From: Eubacteriales bacterium
GTDB lineage: Bacteria > Bacillota > Clostridia > Oscillospirales > CAG-272
Assembly: GCA_018383975.1 (NCBI GenBank)
Contig: JAHAZT010000021.1
Location: forward strand, 1-35,877
Length of the DNA stretch: 35,877 nt
Reading direction: 5' to 3'
Positions within the stretch are counted from its first letter, which is position 1. Each line of letters opens with the position of its first letter. A model generated the notes under the pieces. The model made no database searches. It saw only the letters and a program-made list of their open reading frames with translations, and was not told where the DNA came from. The position numbers were made by a program, and so were the translations under genes. Of the stretch, positions 30,359 to 35,877 are shown in pieces.

Positions 30359-32005
30359 TTGAATAAACTACCCATACGTCTGCCGCGACGGAGTATGCGG
30401 ACAAAGCTCGCTTTGTATATGCTTGTCCCCGTTGTGCTTATTCTGATAATGCTTGCCGTGTGCCTTTCGCTTTTCGGTCGGTTCAAAACTCCGAAGGATA
30501 CGCTCTCCGAGCGGCTTGACACGCAGGCGATGAGTTTTGAAAAGGAGTTGCTTTCGCATCGCAACAGTCTTGTCACGGTCGGCACGCATCTTTCCGAGGA
30601 TTCGGCGGCTCTCATTGAGGGCTATCTCCTCAAAGCCGGAATCCCCTTGGACGCCCTCTCCGACGGCGTGCATCTTGCCGCGCTTCAGGAGCGGATAATA
30701 GAACCTTTGCGGCAGTATCTTCTGCAGGCGGACTGTTCAGGCGCATTCGTCCTGTTCAACGCGACGGTGGGCATAAATTCCGATGAGCCTTCATACAGCG
30801 GTCTTTATCTTCAGGTCAACGGCTACGAGTCCGACCGCCGCGAGATGATTTTATATCGCGGCATTTCTTCCGTCGGCAAAGCGCACGGCATTATGCCGCA
30901 CAGAAAATGGCGCCTTGAGACGAGGAAAAACGTCATTCCCGGCTGGGACGAAAGCAAAACGGATCCTTCCCTGCCGCTCGCGCTTACATATCGCTTTACC
31001 GATATTTTCACCCTGCCCGGCATGTCCGAAAAGGCAACGCTCATTATGCTTCCCATACGTGACGGCGAAGGAAAAACCCTCGGCGTTTGCGGCTTTGAGA
31101 TATCGGAAAGCTGCTTTGCCCGTCTGCACAGTCAGACGACAAAGCTCCCGCATTTCACGGGGATCATAACGCACGGCGACAGCAACAGTATATCGTCATT
31201 CCTCTCATGCGGCTCCGACGACGGCTATTATTATGCTCCGTCCGGCACGCTCTCCGTATCCGATTCCGATGGCAAAATCATCACCCTGACCGACGATAAC
31301 AATACATATCTCGGCATGAAACGCTCGTATACAGACGCCGGCACGGGCGGCGGCTTTACAATAATAGTTATGACGAATAAAAGCAGCTACGACCGCGAAG
31401 CAACGGACGCCGTTGTCAAAAACATGCTGCTGATAGGACTTATCATCGCACTTTCCGTTGCGTTCTGCATATTTTTCAGCCGAAGTTATCTTTCTCCCGT
31501 GCTGAAAGCGCTTGAACAACTGAAAAAAGACGAGCGACTTTCTCATCGCGGCGCGCCTGCCGAAATAGGCGACCTTTTCGCTTTTCTTGCGGAAAAGGAT
31601 AAAAGCAGGCAGTCGGTAATCGACGGGCTGAAGCGCGAAATGGCCGATGCGGGAAGCGAGCTTTCAAAGCTGCAAGCCGAACAGAGCAAGCTGCAGGAGG
31701 AATACGAACGCGCCAGAACGCAGATATCCCGTCTGACAACCTCCGCAATGCAGGAGGTCAGCCCGGAGGGCTACGCGCATTTTACGTCAAACCTCTGTAA
31801 GCTGACGCCGAAGGAGCGCGAAATATTTGATTTTTACCTTGCGGGCAAAAACGGCAAGGAAATTCAGGAAACCCTCAGCATAAGCGAAAACACGCTTAAA
31901 TATCACAATAAACACATCTATCAGACGCTGAACATAACCTCCCGCAAGGAGCTGCTCCGCTACGCCGCAATGATGCAGGAAAGCGATGCGGCAAAGCCGG
32001 ATTGA
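30359..32005 (+). CDS. Membrane-anchored sensor/regulator: TM, extracytoplasmic domain, TM, coiled coil, C-terminal LuxR-type HTH
   Basis: TM1 LALYMLVPVVLILIMLAVCL; TM2 MLLIGLIIALSVAFCIFF; coiled coil EMADAGSELSKLQAEQSKLQEEYERARTQ; HTH LTPKEREIFDFYLAGKNGKEIQETLSISENTLKYHNKHIYQTLNITSRKELL. TTG start 7 nt after AAAGGAGG. Confidence 0.88.
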   Translation: MNKLPIRLPRRSMRTKLALYMLVPVVLILIMLAVCLSLFGRFKTPKDTLSERLDTQAMSFEKELLSHRNSLVTVGTHLSEDSAALIEGYLLKAGIPLDALSDGVHLAALQERIIEPLRQYLLQADCSGAFVLFNATVGINSDEPSYSGLYLQVNGYESDRREMILYRGISSVGKAHGIMPHRKWRLETRKNVIPGWDESKTDPSLPLALTYRFTDIFTLPGMSEKATLIMLPIRDGEGKTLGVCGFEISESCFARLHSQTTKLPHFTGIITHGDSNSISSFLSCGSDDGYYYAPSGTLSVSDSDGKIITLTDDNNTYLGMKRSYTDAGTGGGFTIIVMTNKSSYDREATDAVVKNMLLIGLIIALSVAFCIFFSRSYLSPVLKALEQLKKDERLSHRGAPAEIGDLFAFLAEKDKSRQSVIDGLKREMADAGSELSKLQAEQSKLQEEYERARTQISRLTTSAMQEVSPEGYAHFTSNLCKLTPKEREIFDFYLAGKNGKEIQETLSISENTLKYHNKHIYQTLNITSRKELLRYAAMMQESDAAKPD

Positions 32006-32080
32006 CTGTCATTTTTCCGGCACGGTCACCCGTCATAAAAATTCACCCGAACGCTGTATTTTTTCGGGAATACGGACAAA

Positions 32081-32112
32081 AGAAAAGGCTCCCATTCCGG
32101 GGAGCCTTTTCT
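32081..32112 (+). terminator. Intrinsic terminator after the LuxR-type regulator gene
   Basis: AGAAAAGGCTCCC-ATTCCG-GGGAGCCTTTTCT, 13-bp stem with T-rich 3' arm. Confidence 0.8.
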
Positions 32113-32173
32113 TTGTGCTTTCGCACAGGAAAAATGTAAAATATTTAAGGAGAGTTTGCGGGGGGGTTAATAC

Positions 32174-32455
32174 TTACTTGCTCGTTACAGTCCACGTAGT
32201 AATGCTTCCGGTCATTTGGAGGTTGTCTGCGAGGAAGTATTTGGCTGTGTCGTCGGTAAATGTAACGGGCGCGTCTGCAACTATATCAAGCTTGAAGAGA
32301 GGATAATTGTATTTTGCTTCCATAGAATAGATCGGATTGGTGATCTTGCCTTTTACGAGCTTGATTGTCGGAAGCTCTGTCTTTACGCCGCTTGACTCAA
32401 ATTTGATGCCTTTTACAGTGGGAACCGTTTCGATGTCCAATGAGCCGATAGTTAT
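32174..32455 (-). pseudogene. Possible truncated remnant of a larger gene (C-terminal ~90 aa only)
   Basis: Open frame ..SITIGSLDIETVPTVKGIKFESSGVKTELPTIKLVKGKITNPIYSMEAKYNYPLFKLDIVADAPVTFTDDTAKYFLADNLQMTGSITTWTVTSK is protein-like, but is preceded in frame by TGA TAA with no ATG/GTG plus SD at its 5' end. Confidence 0.45.
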
Positions 32456-32527
32456 GCTTGCCTGCTTTATTTATCATTTATATTTATTTGTGCAACAAAA
32501 GAACCGTTTACAAAGCGGCAAATACAG

Positions 32528-32546
32528 GTCTGTCTGTCTGTCTGTC
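32528..32546. repeat. Tetranucleotide microsatellite (GTCT)4.75
   Basis: GTCTGTCTGTCTGTCTGTC. Confidence 0.9.
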
Positions 32547-32693
32547 AAGCGATTGTACACGACCTGCGCCTCCTTTGTCAAGTCTTTTTCAGAGCTTTTC
32601 GCGCTCTCTTTTATTTCCGCCCCGCATTATATCACCGACGACGGGTTTTGTCAATGATTTTTTTGTGTTTTTTCGGAAATTCTCACAAAAGAA

Positions 32694-32715
32694 GTCGGGG
32701 GAAAATTCCCCCGAC
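32694..32715 (-). terminator. Hairpin downstream of the surface protein gene
   Basis: GTCGGGGGAA AA TTCCCCCGAC, followed on the minus strand by TTCTTTTGTG. Confidence 0.55.
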
Positions 32716-32727
32716 CGGATTTGATTT

Positions 32728-35190
32728 TTATATGCTTGTATCCTGCAGGTGTTCGTCATTCTTTTTGTTCTTAAGAACAACAAATGCAACAACGCCCGCC
32801 GCTATGATAAGCGTCAGAACAACTATAACTATCGGAACCGCATAATTGGCTTTCTTTGTGCCCGCGTTGAAGAGGACTATGGAGTTTGCCGGATATTTGA
32901 ACGTGCCGGAGCCGATTGTTATTGTCAGAACTGTGCCCTTGCGCTTTATATAGTCGGGAGAAACGGTTTTGAGCGCGCCGTTCTCGTCCACATAGCATAT
33001 GTTGAACGCCGTGTTCTTATATTCTTCTCCCAGGTCTATCGTCAATTCCGCGCCCGTGTTGAGCGTGGACTCCGTGCCGTCGATAACAAGTCTGTAAATA
33101 TATGCGGATTCAACGGTGCCGTACTGTGCCGCAAGAGAAACATTTGCGTTTATCTGGTCGACAAACGGCTTTACTTTTTCATTGAATTCTTCGTTCGTCA
33201 TCTGTCTGACGTTGAAGAAAACATCTTTATCCGTCGCAGCGTTTGCCGCAAACGTGAGCGTGTAGCCGTTGCTTCTGACGGAGACAACGTTTCCGTTTTT
33301 CGTTTCCGTAACGATGTATCTCATGTGACAATGGTTACACTCGCTGACCGTTGTTCCCTTTTTGGTTTCGATAACGGCAAAGTCGTGACCCTGCGCCGCA
33401 ACAAGTCTTGTTTCGGACTTTCCGCAGAGCTTGCAGACTCTTTTGCTTTCACCCTCTGTAATGCAGGTCGCCTCTCTTGTGACGTTCCACTCGCCGAAGG
33501 AGTGAGCGTCGGGATTGACGGGGATAGGTCTGCTTTGCGGCTCCTTTTTGCAGACGGAGCACAGACATGTTTCCAGTCCTGTATCGCTGCAGGTTGCCGG
33601 TCTGATTACGGTGTAATCGCTTTCGAGATATACATGGGCGACGGTCGATTTAGATACCGTGCGCGTTTCCGTATAGTTACATGCGCTGCACGTGCGTTTT
33701 TCCAAGCCGTCACTTGCGCAGGTCGCCGCCGTTACGGTGACCCAATTGCCGAAGCTGTGACCCTTTGCCGCAATTGTTTCCGTTTCAACCTTGCCGCATA
33801 CGGAGCAGGTATGCGTTTTCGAGCCTGCCGTCGTGCATGTCGCGTCTGAAATCTTCCATTCGCCGAATTTGTGCGTGTTGCTTACGGGCAGAACAGCCTG
33901 CTTCGTTTCCGAGCAGCCGGGCACCGTGCATTTATAAACGATAACGCCGGTGTTCTTGCAGTCGGGGCTCTTCGTCACCGTGCCCGTATCCCATACGTGC
34001 TCGTGGCTTGCGAGCTTCGGAACAACTCTCACTTCCTCGCTGTTACATACGGAGCACTTGTAAAGGTCTGCTCCTTCTTCGGTCTTTGTCGGCTCTTTCA
34101 GTCTCTTGACAAACGCATATTTGTGGCTTGCCTTCAATGTGATAACCTCTGTCTTGCCGCATATTTTGCATTTGTATGATCCGTAGCCGTCCTCTGTGCA
34201 CGTGGGTTTTTTCGTCTCGACAAGAAGCTCATAGCTACCAAAACCGTGTTCGCACTGAACCTCGGATATTATGTCGTGTCCGCACTTCTTGCAGATTTCG
34301 TGCCACTTGCCGTCTTCCTCGCGCGCTTTGCTCTCTCTGACATATTCGTGACCCAATGCGGGAACCTCTCTCGTTTCGATCTTTCCGCATACTCTGCATA
34401 TGTAATCCGCTTCTCCGCTTCTTGTACATGTCGGTTTTACCGTGTATTTTGCGGGGGTCGCGGGGAAATCGTGTGCGCCGACCGGTGTGTCTTTGACCTC
34501 AAGCGTAATTCCGCATTTTGTGCAGACAACCTTCTCCGATCCGCCTTTTTTACACGTTGCCGCCGTGATGGTTTCGGTGTATGTAACGGAATGGTCGCAA
34601 TACCATACATCCGTCTGCGTGCTCATGCTATAAAGCGTGGGCTTTTTGATTTCTTCATCAAGATATTCCGCCTCTGCCTCACCGGATACGAGCACGCGCG
34701 TTCTCGTATCGGGATTTTTGACATCAAAGGTAATCGCAACATATCCGCTCAGAACATAGAGGTTTGAAGAAACGCTCGGATATGATATTGTGATGCTGTT
34801 TTCGGTGAATCCGCCGGCAAGGTCAACTCCCTTTTTGCCGAAGAGGTCGCCGTCTATACTTTTATATGTAAGATAGTTTCTGTCATAGAAAATCTGCACG
34901 GTTGCCTTGCTGGCTCTTGAAGCCGATCCTATAAAGTGGAATACAACCGTTGCCGTTTTTCTGTCGCTTGAAAAGCTGACATCGCCGACAACGAGTATCG
35001 TTTCTCTGTTTATAAGCTCCTCTCCTGCGTGGTCATGATCGCTTTTGATCGTGCAACCCTCTATTCCGCAGTCCGAATGGACATGTTCCGTCTCGCCCGA
35101 AGCGTCTGCCACAGTCGCAAGACAAGGAATGACCGCGCTTGTCAGGCAAAGGACTATCGCAAACATAAGAGCAATGAGTTTTCTTTTCAT
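32728..35190 (-). CDS. Large surface protein: signal peptide, cohesin-like N-terminal domain, ~11 Cys/His repeats, C-terminal TM anchor
   Basis: Signal MKRKLIALMFAIVLCLTSAVIPCLA; SFSSDRKTATVVFHFIGSASRASKATVQIFYDRNYLTYKSIDG...NSITISYPS; repeats of type ATC..G...YxCxxCGKxETxxVxALGH; C-terminal YAVPIVIVVLTLIIAAGVVAFVVLKNKK. Confidence 0.85.
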   Translation of the reverse strand: MKRKLIALMFAIVLCLTSAVIPCLATVADASGETEHVHSDCGIEGCTIKSDHDHAGEELINRETILVVGDVSFSSDRKTATVVFHFIGSASRASKATVQIFYDRNYLTYKSIDGDLFGKKGVDLAGGFTENSITISYPSVSSNLYVLSGYVAITFDVKNPDTRTRVLVSGEAEAEYLDEEIKKPTLYSMSTQTDVWYCDHSVTYTETITAATCKKGGSEKVVCTKCGITLEVKDTPVGAHDFPATPAKYTVKPTCTRSGEADYICRVCGKIETREVPALGHEYVRESKAREEDGKWHEICKKCGHDIISEVQCEHGFGSYELLVETKKPTCTEDGYGSYKCKICGKTEVITLKASHKYAFVKRLKEPTKTEEGADLYKCSVCNSEEVRVVPKLASHEHVWDTGTVTKSPDCKNTGVIVYKCTVPGCSETKQAVLPVSNTHKFGEWKISDATCTTAGSKTHTCSVCGKVETETIAAKGHSFGNWVTVTAATCASDGLEKRTCSACNYTETRTVSKSTVAHVYLESDYTVIRPATCSDTGLETCLCSVCKKEPQSRPIPVNPDAHSFGEWNVTREATCITEGESKRVCKLCGKSETRLVAAQGHDFAVIETKKGTTVSECNHCHMRYIVTETKNGNVVSVRSNGYTLTFAANAATDKDVFFNVRQMTNEEFNEKVKPFVDQINANVSLAAQYGTVESAYIYRLVIDGTESTLNTGAELTIDLGEEYKNTAFNICYVDENGALKTVSPDYIKRKGTVLTITIGSGTFKYPANSIVLFNAGTKKANYAVPIVIVVLTLIIAAGVVAFVVLKNKKNDEHLQDTSI

Positions 35191-35315
35191 TTTTTACCTC
35201 CCATAAGGCTGTGCGCCTTGGTTTTAAGTGATTTTCCCGGATTGAACTGTTGCCTGCTTTTCACCGTTGAAAGCAAGCGGCTGTTTTTGGGGACAATTTT
35301 AGATTGTACTATTTA

Positions 35316-35343
35316 ATTATATACTTTTTTGAGTTTTTGTCAA
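35316..35343 (-). promoter_or_regulatory. Promoter for the surface protein gene
   Basis: Minus strand TTGACA (35338-35343), 16-nt spacer, TATAAT (35316-35321). Confidence 0.7.
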
Positions 35344-35435
35344 GGCAGAAACGGCTCTTTCAATAAATTTGCCGATTTTGACATATTTCGTTTACAATTA
35401 TTATTTATTTTTTCGCTGAAACGCAAAAATTCCCC

Positions 35436-35464
35436 TTGACTTAATTAAAATTTTGTGATAGAAT
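35436..35464 (+). promoter_or_regulatory. Promoter for tRNA-Ser
   Basis: TTGACT (35436-35441), 17-nt spacer, TAGAAT (35459-35464), about 10 nt before the tRNA. Confidence 0.7.
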
Positions 35465-35474
35465 ACTACCCGAT

Positions 35475-35566
35475 GGAAAGATGGCTGAGCTGGTCTAAGG
35501 CGCACGACTGGAAATCGTGTTTGGGCTAATACCCCAACTAGGGTTCGAATCCCTATCTTTCCGCCA
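35475..35566 (+). tRNA. tRNA-Ser(GGA), CCA encoded
   Basis: Acceptor GGAAAGA/TCTTTCC, anticodon arm CACGA-CTGGAAA-TCGTG (anticodon GGA), long variable arm, GGTTCGAATCC T-arm, discriminator G and CCA. Confidence 0.95.
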
Positions 35567-35602
35567 AAGCAAAAGAGCACCCATTGGGTGCTCTTTTGCT
35601 TT
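35566..35602 (+). terminator. Terminator-like hairpin directly after tRNA-Ser
   Basis: AAAGCAAAAGAGCACCC-ATT-GGGTGCTCTTTTGCTTT, perfect 17-bp stem with 3-nt loop. Confidence 0.8.
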
Positions 35603-35650
35603 GCGATAGGGATTCGAACGGGCTCGGTAGTGAATGACAGCCTTGGACGG

Positions 35651-35705
35651 CTGTCAGAGCCGAGCCTGACCGAGCCGCAGCGAGACTGTCAGAGCCGAGC
35701 CTGAC
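35651..35705. repeat. 20-bp direct repeat CTGTCAGAGCCGAGCCTGAC, two copies with a 35-bp period
   Basis: Copies at 35651-35670 and 35686-35705 are identical. Confidence 0.9.
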
Positions 35706-35719
35706 GGCGTTTGATTTGC

Positions 35720-35862
35720 TCAAAACAAAAACAGAGATGAAAAATTCACCTCTGTTTTTTATTTTTTATCAGGTTACGTCTGCGCAGATAATTAAAAATC
35801 TGTATATCGTCCCCGATAACTGAAGTTTCTTTTGCCTACTTTTCTTTTCAAAGAAAAGTACG
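35720..35862 (-). repeat. Structured intergenic repeat, copy B (inverted relative to copy A)
   Basis: Minus strand reads TACTTTTCTTTGAAAAGAAAAGTAGGCAAAAGAAACTTCAGTTATCGGG...TTTTTAATTATCTGC...AACCTGATAAAAAAT..ACAGAGGTG..CATCTCTGTTTTT, same blocks and order as 15993-16175. Confidence 0.8.
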
Positions 35863-35877
35863 GTCAGAGTATTGTGA

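Noticed and set aside
33340-34560. CRISPR-like or tandem DNA repeats in the surface protein gene
   Set aside because: Repetition is at the protein level (CxxC units) within one ORF, without regular DNA repeats and spacers.
35191-35315. c-di-GMP riboswitch upstream of the surface protein
   Set aside because: GCGCACAG is reminiscent of a GEMM element but the remaining conserved core is absent.

Overview
Low-resolution taxonomy: a Clostridia/Oscillospiraceae-like chromosome segment (inference from gene content, the sporulation gene yunB and repeat style). The left third is core housekeeping sequence: the rpoB-rpoC and rpsL-rpsG-fusA-tuf transcription units on the minus strand, with alaS divergent to rpoB. 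The middle holds mscL, a HIT protein, membrane proteins, rplS with a likely L19 leader, a secreted metallophosphoesterase lipoprotein, a PfkB-type sugar kinase, and a nusB / TsaD-like / xseA / xseB / ispA cluster followed by yunB. The right end is more accessory: a radical SAM protein, a YhhN-like protein, a solute-binding lipoprotein paired with a membrane-tethered LuxR-type regulator, a truncated ORF remnant, a large Cys/His-repeat surface protein, tRNA-Ser(GGA), and a mosaic of inverted repeats. The observations most worth a second look are: (1) a structured intergenic repeat present in two inverted copies (about 15993-16175 and 35720-35862); (2) an inverted copy of the tRNA-Ser T-arm segment placed after a 17-bp hairpin just downstream of the tRNA; (3) the lipoprotein plus transmembrane LuxR regulator pair with no ABC permease nearby; (4) the CxxC/His repeat surface protein; (5) structured leaders at rpoB, alaS and yunB. 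No CRISPR array, rRNA, integrase or transposase gene was recognised.
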